This document shows positions 8,805 to 18,216 of a DNA stretch of 64,000 bases, piece by piece. The stretch comes from CAZGKW01 sp964526295 (lineage in GTDB: Bacteria; Planctomycetota; Phycisphaerae; FEN-1346), in the NCBI GenBank assembly GCA_964526295.1, contig CAZGKW010000019.1, positions 16,779-80,778 on the forward strand, written 5' to 3'. The notes beneath the pieces were generated by a model, which was given only the letters and a program-made list of their open reading frames with translations, ran no database searches and was not told the origin of the DNA. Position 1 is the first letter of the stretch. Each line of letters starts with the position of its first letter. A program made the position numbers and the translations under genes.

Positions 8805-10043
8805 ATGCCCCGTCAACGAATCACCCGTCGCAAGCTCCTGGCGGGCGTCGCCGCGACCGTCGGCGCGTTCACCATCGTGCCGAGGCACGTTCTCGGCGGA
8901 GCGGACGAGGCGCCGCCCAGTGAGTCGCTCGGCGGGGCCCTGATCGGCTGCGGGGGCCGCGGCAACGGGACGTTCGGCGGCCTCGGACGCGGCGTCCGGC
9001 GGCTGGCCAACTGCGACGTCCACGAGGAACGTCTGGCCGCCACCGTCAACCGCCACGGCGGCGACGGCTACACCGACTTCCGCCGCATCATGGACCGCCA
9101 GGACGTCGACGTGGTGGCGATCGCCACGCCGCCTCACTGGCACGCCCTCATCTCCATCGCCGCCATGCAGTCCGGCAAGGACGTCGTCTGCGAGAAACCG
9201 TTCACCCGCTTCATCGCCGAGGGCCGCGCCGTCGTCGAGGCCGAGAAACGCTACGGCCGCATCATCCAGGTCGGCACCTACGGGCGTTACAGCCACATCC
9301 GGAGCGCCGACGCCATCCTCAAGCACAACATCATGGCCAGCGGCCTGCTCAACCCCAGCCCCCTCGTTTACATCAAAGGCGGCGGCCTGAAGGTCAAGCA
9401 GTGGAGCGGGTACGTCAACCCGGTGCCCCAGCCGGTCCCGGACGACCTCGATTGGGACATGTATTGCGGGCCGGCGCCGCTGCGGCCGTTCCATCCCCAC
9501 CGCCACGGCGGGACCCATCGCGGGTACTGGGACTACGAGGGCGGCGGCATGGCCGACATGGGCCAGCACCACTTCGACCCCGTCCAGTGGACCTACGCCA
9601 AGGACCACACCAGCGCGGTGGAGATCGAGGCCTACGCCCCGCCGGCCCATCCCCTGGCGTGCGGCATGTGGGCTTGGGCCGAGCTCACGTACGCCGACGG
9701 CAGCCGTTTCGTCATGGACAGCCGCGAATGGGGGCCCCGCTACGACCGGGCCGAGGCCCGCGACATCAGCCTCAGCGACCTCAAGCCCGAGGACCAGAAG
9801 AAGGTCCTCGCCATGCCGGACCCCAAGCCGTGGCCGAGCTTCAACGAGGCCGTCCGAACTCGCGAGAAGACCGGCGGATCGGCCGAGCCGGCCCACCGGG
9901 CCGCCTGTATCATGCATCTGGCGAACATCGCGATTCGCGTCGGTCGCAAGGTCCGGTACGACCCGGTCAATGAGCAGGTCATCGGAGACGACGAGGCCAA
10001 CCGTCTGGCCCATCAGCCGATGCGGGCTCCCTGGCACCTCTAA
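8805..10043 (+). CDS. Tat-exported Gfo/Idh/MocA-family oxidoreductase
   Basis: About 412 residues from the ATG at 8805, preceded by a strong AAGGAGGAG site; longer in-frame starts overlap the previous gene and lack a site. Tat motif TRRKLL (7-12) then a hydrophobic region to about residue 31. Rossmann loop GCGGRGNG (48-55), PHWHA (110-114) and EKP (130-132) are present; MADMGQHHFDPVQWTY marks the C-terminal domain. Predicted periplasmic sugar (derivative) oxidoreductase. It is the third gene of a run (Gfo, DUF6807, Gfo, HEAT) on one strand with short gaps. Confidence 0.85.
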   Translation: MPRQRITRRKLLAGVAATVGAFTIVPRHVLGGADEAPPSESLGGALIGCGGRGNGTFGGLGRGVRRLANCDVHEERLAATVNRHGGDGYTDFRRIMDRQDVDVVAIATPPHWHALISIAAMQSGKDVVCEKPFTRFIAEGRAVVEAEKRYGRIIQVGTYGRYSHIRSADAILKHNIMASGLLNPSPLVYIKGGGLKVKQWSGYVNPVPQPVPDDLDWDMYCGPAPLRPFHPHRHGGTHRGYWDYEGGGMADMGQHHFDPVQWTYAKDHTSAVEIEAYAPPAHPLACGMWAWAELTYADGSRFVMDSREWGPRYDRAEARDISLSDLKPEDQKKVLAMPDPKPWPSFNEAVRTREKTGGSAEPAHRAACIMHLANIAIRVGRKVRYDPVNEQVIGDDEANRLAHQPMRAPWHL

Positions 10044-10070
10044 CCGAACCCGATCGCGGGAGACCGAACC

Positions 10071-12311
10071 ATGCGTGCGAACCTCCGACCCGGAAACCGG
10101 CTGACGGGCATCGCTGCGGCCGCCCTGGCGGTCGTCCTTATCGGCACCGCCCCGCTCGGCGCGGCCGACCTGAAGGCCCTCGTCGCATCGATGCCCGACG
10201 CGGACAGGGAGCCGGACGGCAAGTACACCGGCCCGCCCCCCGAGAAGGCCGAGAAAGCCGTCCGCCAGGTGCTCGACGGCGGGGCGGCCAGCGTGCTGGA
10301 GCTGGTCGGCATGCTCGAGGCCCCCGGCAAGGGGGCCGACTACAAGGCCCACTACCTGCTCCACGCCGTGGCGACCTATGCCGCCGAGCCGGGCAGGGAA
10401 CGACACCGGACGGCCGTCTGCATGGCCCTGTTCCGGGGGTTGGCGGGGAATGCCCCGGAGGGTGTCAAGGACCATCTGCTGGAGGAGCTGAAGTGGATCG
10501 GCCGGGACGGCTCGGTGGAACCGGTAGCCCGGTTCCTGACCGATGAAGCCCTGGGGGCCCAGGCGGCCGACGTGCTGATCGCCATCGGGACGGACACTGC
10601 GGCAGCAGCGATACGCGGCGCCTTGCCGCGGGCCACCGGTAGAAACCGCCTGTACCTGATCCAGGGCCTGGGGACCCTCGCCGATCGCGAGGCGGCGCCG
10701 GCCTTGATGCGGTCTCTGCGGGCGCCGGACCGGCTCGAACGGATCGCGGCGGCCGTCGCGCTGGCGGAGATCGCCGATCCCCAAGCGGTCGATCCCGTAC
10801 TTAAGGCGGCCGAGGCGGATGACGTCCGCGAGCGGCGCCTGGTGACCGACGCGGTGCTCGACCTGGCGGCGAACCTTCAGGACAGGCCGGCCGAGGCGAC
10901 CCGAGTCTACGAGACGCTCCTGGAGACGCGTGACGAGGCCGACGAGGTCCACGTGCGGATTGCGGCCCTCCGCGGCCTGGCGACCGTCCAGGGCGAGAAG
11001 GCGATGGACCGCGTCTTCGCCGCCATGGGCGGTGACGACGTCGAGATGCGGGCGGCGGCGCGCGACATCGCCCGGTCGGCCGCCGGGGGTCGGGTGACCC
11101 AGTGGTGGGTGAACCGGCTGGCCGACGCGGGGCCCGCCGCCCAGGCGGGTATTCTGAGCATGCTTGCTTCCCGGGGCGACCCTGCCGCGCTGCCGGCAGT
11201 CGTCGGCGCCGTGGACGATCCGAACGCGACCGTTCGTCTGGCGGCCATCCGGGCGGCAGGCACTCTCGGCGATTCGGACACCGTTCCGCCGCTGGTGGCT
11301 CGACTGGACGCAGCGGCCGGGGACGAGAAGCAGGACGAGGAGGAGCGCCAGGCCGTCCGGGAAGCCCTCGTTCGCCTCGAGGGGGCGGAGACGAGCCGAG
11401 CCGTCGCACGACACATCGCACCGCCGGCGAAGCCCCAGACGCGGGCCGTCCTGCTGGACGTGCTCGCCGCTCGGGGCGCGAGCGACCAGGTGGAGGTGGC
11501 CGTTCGTCACGTGGATGCCGACAGCGTCCAGGTGCAGGTGGCGGCCGTCCGTTCGCTGGGGGCCCTGGCCGCCGAGGAGCACTTGCCGCTTCTCGTGCGT
11601 CTCGTCAAGGAGGCCGAGCACGGCGAGGTGAGCCGGGCCGCCGAGGCGTCGCTTCTGGAGGCCGGGCCGCGGATGCGCGACGCGGCCGTCCAGGCGGTCG
11701 CGCCGGTCATCGAGGGCGCCGAACCGGAGCGGGCGGCGGCCCTTCTGCGCGTCCTCGGCGAGGTCGGTGGGCGCGACGCCCTGAAGGCCGTCGTCCCCTT
11801 TACTCGCGACTCCCGCGCCGCCGTTCGCGACGCGGCCGTGCGAGTCCTGACCAACTGGCGGGGGTCGGAGGCGGCCCAAGCCCTCCTGGAAGTGGGCCGA
11901 ACGACCCAGGACAAGTCGCATCACACGCTGGCCGTCCGCCAGTACGTCGAGATCGCCCGCCGGGAGGTCCGCGACGACCGCCGGAAGCTCGAGATGTTCG
12001 AGAAGGCGATGAAGGTGGCCCGCACGGCCGACCTGAAGCGGCGAGTCCTGGGGGCCGTCGGCGACTCGAAGACCCTCGACGCCCTTCGCTTCGCCGCCTC
12101 CTATCTGGACGACAGGGAGGTGGTCGAGGAGGCGGCCGTGGTCGTCGTGTCGATCGCCGGCGACAAGAAGATGCACGAGCACCGTCCGCACGAAGCCGTC
12201 GAGTCGGCCCTGAAGAAGGTGCTCGAGGTGTCCCGGAACGAGCAGGTCCGGGCCGATGCCGTCAGCATCCTCGGCCCGCGAGCCCCCGGGGACCCCCTCA
12301 AGGGGATGTGA
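10071..12311 (+). CDS. Secreted HEAT-repeat protein
   Basis: 746 residues with a signal peptide (hydrophobic IAAAALAVVLIGTAPLGA, cut near residue 34). The remainder is nearly all alpha-helical HEAT/PBS-lyase-type repeats, seen as recurring PALMRSL..., RIAAAVALAEIADPQAVDPVL, VRLAAIRAAGTLGD and VQVAAVRSLGALA units of about 30-37 residues. No catalytic motif is visible. Such proteins are common in Planctomycetota and are generally scaffolds or interaction platforms. It closes the Gfo-DUF6807-Gfo-HEAT run and is convergent with the DUF1080 lipoprotein gene. RBS: CGGGAGA upstream of the ATG. Confidence 0.8.
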   Translation: MRANLRPGNRLTGIAAAALAVVLIGTAPLGAADLKALVASMPDADREPDGKYTGPPPEKAEKAVRQVLDGGAASVLELVGMLEAPGKGADYKAHYLLHAVATYAAEPGRERHRTAVCMALFRGLAGNAPEGVKDHLLEELKWIGRDGSVEPVARFLTDEALGAQAADVLIAIGTDTAAAAIRGALPRATGRNRLYLIQGLGTLADREAAPALMRSLRAPDRLERIAAAVALAEIADPQAVDPVLKAAEADDVRERRLVTDAVLDLAANLQDRPAEATRVYETLLETRDEADEVHVRIAALRGLATVQGEKAMDRVFAAMGGDDVEMRAAARDIARSAAGGRVTQWWVNRLADAGPAAQAGILSMLASRGDPAALPAVVGAVDDPNATVRLAAIRAAGTLGDSDTVPPLVARLDAAAGDEKQDEEERQAVREALVRLEGAETSRAVARHIAPPAKPQTRAVLLDVLAARGASDQVEVAVRHVDADSVQVQVAAVRSLGALAAEEHLPLLVRLVKEAEHGEVSRAAEASLLEAGPRMRDAAVQAVAPVIEGAEPERAAALLRVLGEVGGRDALKAVVPFTRDSRAAVRDAAVRVLTNWRGSEAAQALLEVGRTTQDKSHHTLAVRQYVEIARREVRDDRRKLEMFEKAMKVARTADLKRRVLGAVGDSKTLDALRFAASYLDDREVVEEAAVVVVSIAGDKKMHEHRPHEAVESALKKVLEVSRNEQVRADAVSILGPRAPGDPLKGM

Positions 12312-12349
12312 TCCGGCGTTCCGCTCGGAGGGGGCCGGCCCGGTGGCCG

Positions 12350-13096
12350 TCATTCGGCCGCCATCTCCTCGGGCTTGAGGCGGCGGATGCGGATGTTCCG
12401 AAGCGCCGCCTGGGTCTGCCAGGCCGCCAGGCCGAACGGCTTCGACGCCTCCACTTCGGAGCGGACGTCGATCTCGCGCTCGCCGGGCTCGGCATGGACG
12501 ATTCGCTCGTCGTCGATCCATGCGTCGATGGTCTCCGGACGGACGCGGACCCGCACGCGGTACCACCGGTCGTTCTCAAACGGGTAGCCCGTGCCCGTCT
12601 CGTTCTCCGAGGCGTCCATCCAGTCGAACGAAGAAATGCCGACCAGGTCGCCGCCCCAGCCGCCCAGGACCAGGCTGCAATGCCGGTCGAAGACCGGGAA
12701 GGTGAGCGTCCCGAAGAAGTCACTCCCCGCCAGACGGATCGCCTCGTAGGTGACCTCGTAGTCGATGTCGGGCAGGGAATGGCCCGTCCAGGTGATGCCT
12801 GTCAGGTCCCCCGTGCCCGTCTCGAGGATGACCTGTCCGTCCTCGACGCGGACCTCGCCGCCGCCGTCGAACTCCGAGACCTGCCAGCCGTCGAGCGTCT
12901 CGCCGTCGAACAGGTCGGTCCACCCGCTGGTTGGGGTCACGTCGGGCTCGGCGGGGGGCGTCGGGGGTGGGGCGGGCTCTGTCTGCCGGCATGCAGCCGC
13001 GCCGAAGACGAAGGCTGCCGCCAGGACGGCCCCGGCGGTCGCCCGTACCCGTTGGCGGGCCCTGTCGAGGTGTTCCGTTGACCGGTGCTGTTCCAT
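12350..13096 (-). CDS. DUF1080 (3-keto-disaccharide hydrolase-like) lipoprotein
   Basis: 248 residues. An N-terminal hydrophobic segment ends in FGAAAC, a weak lipobox at about residues 31-36, followed by a Pro/Thr-rich linker. From about residue 58 the DUF1080 signature WTDLFDGETLDGWQ starts a concanavalin-like beta-sandwich; a central WYRVRVRVRPETIDAWIDDERI block and a terminal LRNIRIRRL strand fit the family. Family members have been linked to hydrolysis of 3-keto-glycosides, the products of Gfo/Idh/MocA-type sugar oxidation, which fits this neighbourhood. Membrane anchoring in the periplasm is inferred. It could instead be a pure carbohydrate-binding module. Confidence 0.75.
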   Translation of the reverse strand: MEQHRSTEHLDRARQRVRATAGAVLAAAFVFGAAACRQTEPAPPPTPPAEPDVTPTSGWTDLFDGETLDGWQVSEFDGGGEVRVEDGQVILETGTGDLTGITWTGHSLPDIDYEVTYEAIRLAGSDFFGTLTFPVFDRHCSLVLGGWGGDLVGISSFDWMDASENETGTGYPFENDRWYRVRVRVRPETIDAWIDDERIVHAEPGEREIDVRSEVEASKPFGLAAWQTQAALRNIRIRRLKPEEMAAE

Positions 13097-13357
13097 GACG
13101 GGTCCCCTTCTTTCGCCGCTTCCGGTGTTTCACGCGGGCGTCCAGCTGAACAGGATAGCATGGCGGCCCTTATGCGTCGAGGGTCGACCGTCCGGTGGCC
13201 GGCGGTCGGCGCCGCCACCTTTAGAGACCAAGACCGAAGCCGCGGCACGAGGGGCCGCCCCCGAGGTGGCGCTTGCCCGCATCGAGACCACGGCTTTTCG
13301 ATTCAGGCCCCGGCCGACTTGAGCCGATGATTTCCGTACGCGGCCGGGAGGTGGTTC
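13097..13357. other. Divergent intergenic region, 261 bp
   Basis: The region lies between the DUF1080 lipoprotein gene (minus) and the PAS gene (plus). A weak minus-strand promoter candidate (TCGACG, 17-base spacer, TATCCT) is visible about 55-85 bp before the lipoprotein start. The plus-strand gene has a clear GGGAGG ribosome-binding site but no convincing promoter. No small ORF worth calling. Confidence 0.35.
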
Positions 13358-14209
13358 ATGTCAGACCGTACGGACGCACCCGGCGGCCGCGGCGGCGGCG
13401 GCGCACTTCGGGCGGCCTTGGCCACGGCGGCGGGGCTCATCTTCTGGCTCCTGGCGGCCGAGACGTGGCTGCTGGAATCCCTGATGGTCGACGGCCGGCT
13501 GCTGGGCCGCGTCCCGCTGAATCGGCTGGGCCCCATCTTTCTCGCCCTGGCGGTCGGCCTGGCGGTGGCGTCGTTTTTCATGTGGCGGCGGCTGCTGCGG
13601 GAGCGTCGTCGGAGCCGGCAGGAGCGGCAGGAGAACGTGGAGCACTTCGCCGCCCTCGTTCGGGCGATCCCCGACATCATCTACGAGCTGGACACCCAGG
13701 GCCGCTTCATGTTCCTGAGCGACGCCATCCGCACGCTGGGCTACGAGCCGGACGAGCTGATCGGCGAGCACTTCTCCCGGATCGTGCACCCGGAGGACCT
13801 GGAGGCCGTCAGCCGGGCCACGGTGCTCCTGAAGTACAAGGGCCGGACGACCGGCGACGCGGCCGCCCCGAAACTGTTCGACGAGCGGCGGACCGGGCGG
13901 CGCGCCACCCGCAACCTCTGCGTCCGCCTGGTGCCGAAGGACCGGTCGCCCACCCGCCGGTACGGCGAAATCCACTCGTCCGCCCGGTGGCGGCCCGGCG
14001 AGGACGCCCCCGAGACGTGGACCGCCTACTGCCAGGTCGATTCGGCCGGGAAGTGGAGCGACGCGCCGCGGGGCACGCCGGGCGAGTTCCTCGGCAGCAT
14101 CGGCATCATCCGCGACGTGACCGAGGCACCCCAGGTCGAGCCCGAGACGTCCCCAGACGCAGCGGCGACGGCCGACAACCGTCGCGAAGCGGTCGCCGCG
14201 GCCACCTGA
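13358..14209 (+). CDS. Membrane-anchored single PAS-domain protein without output domain
   Basis: 283 residues, ATG preceded by GGGAGGTGG. Two hydrophobic helices (about 17-39 and 57-76) are followed by a basic coiled segment (RRLLRERRRSRQERQ) and then a PAS fold starting at AIPDIIYELDTQGRFMFL (about 103-120), with GYEPDELIGEHF and IVHPEDLEAV as classic PAS blocks. Sequence C-terminal to the PAS core ends in an Ala/Glu-rich tail; no histidine kinase, GGDEF, EAL, HTH or methyl-accepting domain follows. It could be a sensor acting through a partner, or an evolutionary remnant of a sensor kinase. It stands alone between convergent and divergent neighbours. Confidence 0.7.
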   Translation: MSDRTDAPGGRGGGGALRAALATAAGLIFWLLAAETWLLESLMVDGRLLGRVPLNRLGPIFLALAVGLAVASFFMWRRLLRERRRSRQERQENVEHFAALVRAIPDIIYELDTQGRFMFLSDAIRTLGYEPDELIGEHFSRIVHPEDLEAVSRATVLLKYKGRTTGDAAAPKLFDERRTGRRATRNLCVRLVPKDRSPTRRYGEIHSSARWRPGEDAPETWTAYCQVDSAGKWSDAPRGTPGEFLGSIGIIRDVTEAPQVEPETSPDAAATADNRREAVAAAT

Positions 14210-14262
14210 CTTTGCGGATCAGGCCGAACTGACCGGGCCGGACCGGCGCGGCTTCACGGCCG

Positions 14263-15672
14263 TCACGGCTCCACGTTCTTGTTGTCCTGTCTCAAACGCG
14301 GCGGCTGCTGCTTCATCCTCTCGGCGGCCTTCTCGGCCTCGTCCTCCTCGAAGCCATAGAGGAAGGCGGCGGTTCGTTCGCCGATCCGGACGGTCGTCCG
14401 GTGCGGCATGGGGACGTTCTTGTCGTAGGCGGCGACGAACTCCTCGCGGTCCTTGGGTGTGTCCCAGACGGTGACCCAGACGCCGCGGATGTTCTCCGGC
14501 TCCATGTCCCCGCCGGAGGCGCCGGGCCCGAGGATCGGGATCCTGGGGGCACCCTTCATCAGGACGAAGAACCGGTCGCCGCCCCACCCGGAAGCCGCCT
14601 CCGTCGTATAGTAGTCCGGCTGAGTGAGGGCCATCGGGCTCATCTTGGGGTCCTTCGGCCGGGCCAGGACGGCGCAGAGCAACTCCCCGAGCGTGTCTCG
14701 GTTGTACGGGCAGCCCCATCCGGGGACGGCGAACAGGAACTTGCCCTGGTAGCCCTCCTCGACGTCGATCGGGGCGTCCCTCTTCTCCGGGTCGAGGTAC
14801 TTCTCCGGGTGGATGATCTGCTCGGTCGACTTGGGGAGGTTGTTCAGGTTGCCCCCGATCAGTTCGAGCTGCTCCTGGCCCGTGATGGTCTCATCGGTGA
14901 TGGCCGAGGGGGGCTTATTGCCCATGAGGAACCGCATGCCGCAGACCTGCGCCCCGAGAAAGGCCTGGAAGTAGGGCGGGAGCTTGAGGAACCGCTTCCC
15001 GCGGGCCTCCTCGTAGTCGGTGTGCTGGAGCGTTTCCGCCCGTGGGATGAGCTTCAGCTTCTGGGCGCGGTGGAGATACCGCTTCGAGAGAAATCGGCCC
15101 GAGCCGTCGAGCAGGGCGATCAGGGCCAGCTCCGGATCGTGCCCGCGGCCGACTTTGTCATCGAGGGCGGTCCGGCTGTTGTGACTGTAGACGTGCTTGT
15201 GGTCGAGGCTGTTGGCGACCTCGTGCATGAGCTGGAGCTTCCGGGCCAGCGCCGGCGGGGCGTCGTCCCCCCGGTCAACCACCTTGATCCGCTTTGCATC
15301 GTAGTCATAGACCGCCACGAGGTGTTCGGTGAGCAGCTCCTCGTAGGTCTCGCGGATGTTGCAGTCGGCGGGGATGAGGCCGACGCACCAGTTCATGGCC
15401 CAGATGTGGTCGCGGTTGGCGTTGCGGTAGCGGTCGTCGACTTCCTTGCGGATGATCCGCGTGGCCTCGTCCATCTTGACGACCTGGGGGTCCTCATTGA
15501 TGCCTTCCCACAGGCGGTGCTCGACGTGGAACCAGCGCAAGGGGCCGGCTTGGTGCATCATTTCCTCGGCGAGGGTCTCGAGCGTTTCCTCGTCGTCACT
15601 CGCAGCGTGCGCCGTCGAGGTTGGCGCTGCGAGGGCCAGAGCTGTCAGCAGTGCGATCGGCAGGCTTTTCAT
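14263..15672 (-). CDS. Secreted protein resembling a zinc metallopeptidase with altered active site
   Basis: 469 residues with a clear signal peptide (MKSLPIALLTALALAAPTSTAHA). The central block VYDYDAKRIKVVDR, then LMHEVANSLDHKH and ELALIALLDGSG, matches by eye a bacterial secreted gluzincin-like family whose core is HELTHALQDQHF followed by a LVEGDA helix. Here the HExxH motif reads HEVAN (150-154), lacking the second His, and the third-ligand Glu region reads LLDGSG. If the relationship is right, the protein has lost zinc-dependent catalysis. The C-terminal part ends in a charged tail. Expression and partner are unknown; it is the downstream neighbour of the RND exporter on the same strand, about 150 bp away. 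Confidence 0.5.
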   Translation of the reverse strand: MKSLPIALLTALALAAPTSTAHAASDDEETLETLAEEMMHQAGPLRWFHVEHRLWEGINEDPQVVKMDEATRIIRKEVDDRYRNANRDHIWAMNWCVGLIPADCNIRETYEELLTEHLVAVYDYDAKRIKVVDRGDDAPPALARKLQLMHEVANSLDHKHVYSHNSRTALDDKVGRGHDPELALIALLDGSGRFLSKRYLHRAQKLKLIPRAETLQHTDYEEARGKRFLKLPPYFQAFLGAQVCGMRFLMGNKPPSAITDETITGQEQLELIGGNLNNLPKSTEQIIHPEKYLDPEKRDAPIDVEEGYQGKFLFAVPGWGCPYNRDTLGELLCAVLARPKDPKMSPMALTQPDYYTTEAASGWGGDRFFVLMKGAPRIPILGPGASGGDMEPENIRGVWVTVWDTPKDREEFVAAYDKNVPMPHRTTVRIGERTAAFLYGFEEDEAEKAAERMKQQPPRLRQDNKNVEP

Positions 15673-15828
15673 CGAGGTCTCTCCTCAAAGGTTCGCGCAA
15701 CAGGTCCGAGACGACCGGCCCCGGCTTTCGGACCCGCACCGACAGCGGGGGACGAGTTGCCGCGTGAATGTACGGGCCTTCCCGTCTTGCGTCAAGGAAC
15801 CCGGCCTGCGTGCGCCACGAAGGCCGGC

Positions 15829-18078
15829 CTAATCGTCGCTCGCGCCCGCGTCGGCCCGAGGCGGGCGCCGTGCCGCCCACAGGTTCACCAGCCGGGCCGT
15901 CGCGGGCAGGACGAACAGGTCCCCCGCCAAGGCCGTCATCATCGCGATGCCCGCCAGGATCCCCAGGTTCGCCATCGGCACGAACGACGAGAAGCTGAGG
16001 ATCGCGAAGCCTGCCGCCGCGACGATCGACGTGAAGACCATCGCCCGGCCGGCCTTGGCGAAGGCCTCGGCGGCGCTGTCGGCGGCGTCCTTGCCCTCTC
16101 GCCGCGCGGCCTGGTATCGCTCCAGGAAGTGGACCGTGTCGTCGACGGCGATGGCGATCGAGACGCTCGCGATCATCACGGTCGCGACGTCCAGCGGGAT
16201 GCCGAGCGTCGCCATCAGGGCAAACGTTCCGACCACGGGCAGCAGGTTCGGGAGGATCGCCGCCCCGAATGCCCGGACCGACCGGTACAGCAGGCCGATG
16301 ATCAGCAGGCTCACCCCCGCCGCCAGCGAGAAGCTCTTGATCTGCGTCCGCACCAGGCCCAGCTCGGCCTGCTTGATGAGCCGCACGATGCCCGTGATCG
16401 TGACGTCGGCCTGCGCGGGCGTCTCCTGGAAGGCTTCGCGCATCTTCCGGTTGGCCTGCTCTGTGGCGGCGTCGACGAGTTCCCGGACCTTGATGGCCTG
16501 GTGTTCGCGGATGATGATCGACTGGCGGAGGGTGACCCGTTCGTCGCCGGCCTGGCGAAACCGGCCGCGGATGTCGTTCATGAAGCGGCCGGCCTCGCCC
16601 CCGGCGCTGCCCATCAGGTAGGCCCGCTCGATGTACGGCACGATCTGGCCGATGTGGATCGTCCGGGCGACGTCGGGCCGTTTGCCCAGGGACTCGGCCA
16701 AGCGGTCCATCGCGTCGAGGACCTTGTCCTCGTGCTCGAGTTCCGTCCGGGCCTCGATCTCCACGGTGTAGAAGCCCGTGAGGTGCTCGTTGATGTACTG
16801 GTAGTCCCGCTTCACCTCGGAATTCTTGGGCAGGAACCGCAGGACGTGCGGCTCGACGGTGATCTGCGAGATGCCGATCGCGCACCCGGCCACCACGACC
16901 GTCGCGGCCGGCACGACGAGCCACCACCAGCGAGTCATCGTGCGTCCCGTGCGGCTGCTCCAGTGCTTCCATCGGCGGCTGGTGGACTTGGCGCGCCAGG
17001 GGAGGGCCGAGAGCACGCCCGGCACGATGGCCAGGTTCATGGCCAGGCCGATCAGGATACCGATTGCCGCAAACCGGCCCATCTCCCAGACGGGCTGCAT
17101 CTCGGCGACCATCAGCGACGCGCACCCGGCGGCGGTCGTGACGCTCGCCAGCAGGGCCGGCCGGATCAGCTCCCGAAGCGCCTGCCGCGCGGCTTCTCGC
17201 CGGTCGTCCGAGGCGGCCAAGTGGTCGGCGAACCGCGACGACAGGTGGATCCCGTTCGACAGGACCAGCACCGTCAACAGCGGCGGCAGCGTGACCGTCA
17301 CCATGTTGAGCGTCGCGCCGGTCGCGGCCATCAGCCCCGCCGTCCACGTGACGGTGGCGAGGATGGCGAGCAGCGGCGCGAGCACCTGGGCCGCCGTCCG
17401 GAAGATGATCACCAGGACGGCGACCGCTACGGCCAGGGCGAGGGGCACGAGCAACGTCAGGTCGCGGACGCAGGTCCGGTTCAGGGCGACGTTGACGAGC
17501 GGCGTCCCGGCCAGCCGGAGCTCGAACCCCGGCGCCGACTCCTCGCCGGCGATGGCCTCGATGGCCTCGACCGTTCGCCGCCGGTCGTGCTTCGTCTCGA
17601 CCGGCCGAAACCACGCGAGGATGCCGACCGTCTTCCCGTCCCGCCCGAGGAGCAGGTCGTGAAGGAACGGCGTCTCGGCGGCCTCCGCCCGCCAGTCGGT
17701 CCCTTCCGGCCAGACCGAGCGGGCGAACCGCGGAATGCTCAAGACCCCGTCGACCCCTTCGAGGGCCTCGATCCGGTCGGCAAAGCGGTCCTGGCGCTCG
17801 ATGGCCTCCTCGGAGAACGGGTCCTCCATCGTCGCGACGGCGATGACGTACTCCTCGCTGCCGAACGTGTCGAGGAACGCCTGGTACTCGTCGTATTCGG
17901 GGGTGTCCTGGAGGAGCCACGACTCGATGTCGTTGTACGTCTCGAGGTCCCGGAGCCACCAGGCAGGAAGGGCGACCGAAAAGAGTGCGACGAGCGCGAG
18001 CGGGCGGCAGTGACGCGCGATCCATTCCGCCGCCGCGGCCAGGAGCCGCTCCGCCGCCGTTGTGTCTGATTGGACCAT
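15829..18078 (-). CDS. RND/MMPL-family membrane exporter
   Basis: About 749 residues from the ATG at 18078 (MVQSDTTAAERLL); a TTG at 18117 would add 13 residues and has a GAGAG just upstream, so the start is uncertain. The topology is the duplicated RND plan: one helix (about 25-45), a large periplasmic domain, five helices, then a repeat. The second half carries SIAIAVDDTVHFLERY, the proton-relay segment of the family; the first half reads LVLSNGIHLSSRF, without the acidic pair. FTSIVAAAGFAILSFSS is the MMPL signature region. Members of this three-domain class export lipids, hopanoids or hydrophobic compounds. No membrane-fusion or outer-membrane partner is nearby. Confidence 0.8.
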   Translation of the reverse strand: MVQSDTTAAERLLAAAAEWIARHCRPLALVALFSVALPAWWLRDLETYNDIESWLLQDTPEYDEYQAFLDTFGSEEYVIAVATMEDPFSEEAIERQDRFADRIEALEGVDGVLSIPRFARSVWPEGTDWRAEAAETPFLHDLLLGRDGKTVGILAWFRPVETKHDRRRTVEAIEAIAGEESAPGFELRLAGTPLVNVALNRTCVRDLTLLVPLALAVAVAVLVIIFRTAAQVLAPLLAILATVTWTAGLMAATGATLNMVTVTLPPLLTVLVLSNGIHLSSRFADHLAASDDRREAARQALRELIRPALLASVTTAAGCASLMVAEMQPVWEMGRFAAIGILIGLAMNLAIVPGVLSALPWRAKSTSRRWKHWSSRTGRTMTRWWWLVVPAATVVVAGCAIGISQITVEPHVLRFLPKNSEVKRDYQYINEHLTGFYTVEIEARTELEHEDKVLDAMDRLAESLGKRPDVARTIHIGQIVPYIERAYLMGSAGGEAGRFMNDIRGRFRQAGDERVTLRQSIIIREHQAIKVRELVDAATEQANRKMREAFQETPAQADVTITGIVRLIKQAELGLVRTQIKSFSLAAGVSLLIIGLLYRSVRAFGAAILPNLLPVVGTFALMATLGIPLDVATVMIASVSIAIAVDDTVHFLERYQAARREGKDAADSAAEAFAKAGRAMVFTSIVAAAGFAILSFSSFVPMANLGILAGIAMMTALAGDLFVLPATARLVNLWAARRPPRADAGASDD

Positions 18079-18216
18079 GTGGCAGGTGTCCCGGGTCCCG
18101 CGCGGCCATCCCGCCAATTACTCTCGGCCGGCAGGGGCCTGCTTCTACAGCCTTATGCGGCCGGCGGGCCTTCTGCGCCGCCCGTTTCCATTCGGCCCCC
18201 CCCGCCCCCGCTATCG

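Noticed and set aside
8781..12566. 1,261-codon open frame on the minus strand across the second Tat oxidoreductase and HEAT genes
   Set aside because: It is antisense to well-supported genes, has a low-complexity Arg/Gly/Pro/Val-rich product without domains, and such frames are expected at this GC content.
14401..18069. 1,222-codon open frame on the plus strand over the metallopeptidase-like and RND genes
   Set aside because: Antisense shadow: no recognisable domain, His/Asp/Gln-rich composition, and it spans two genes with clear starts and signals.
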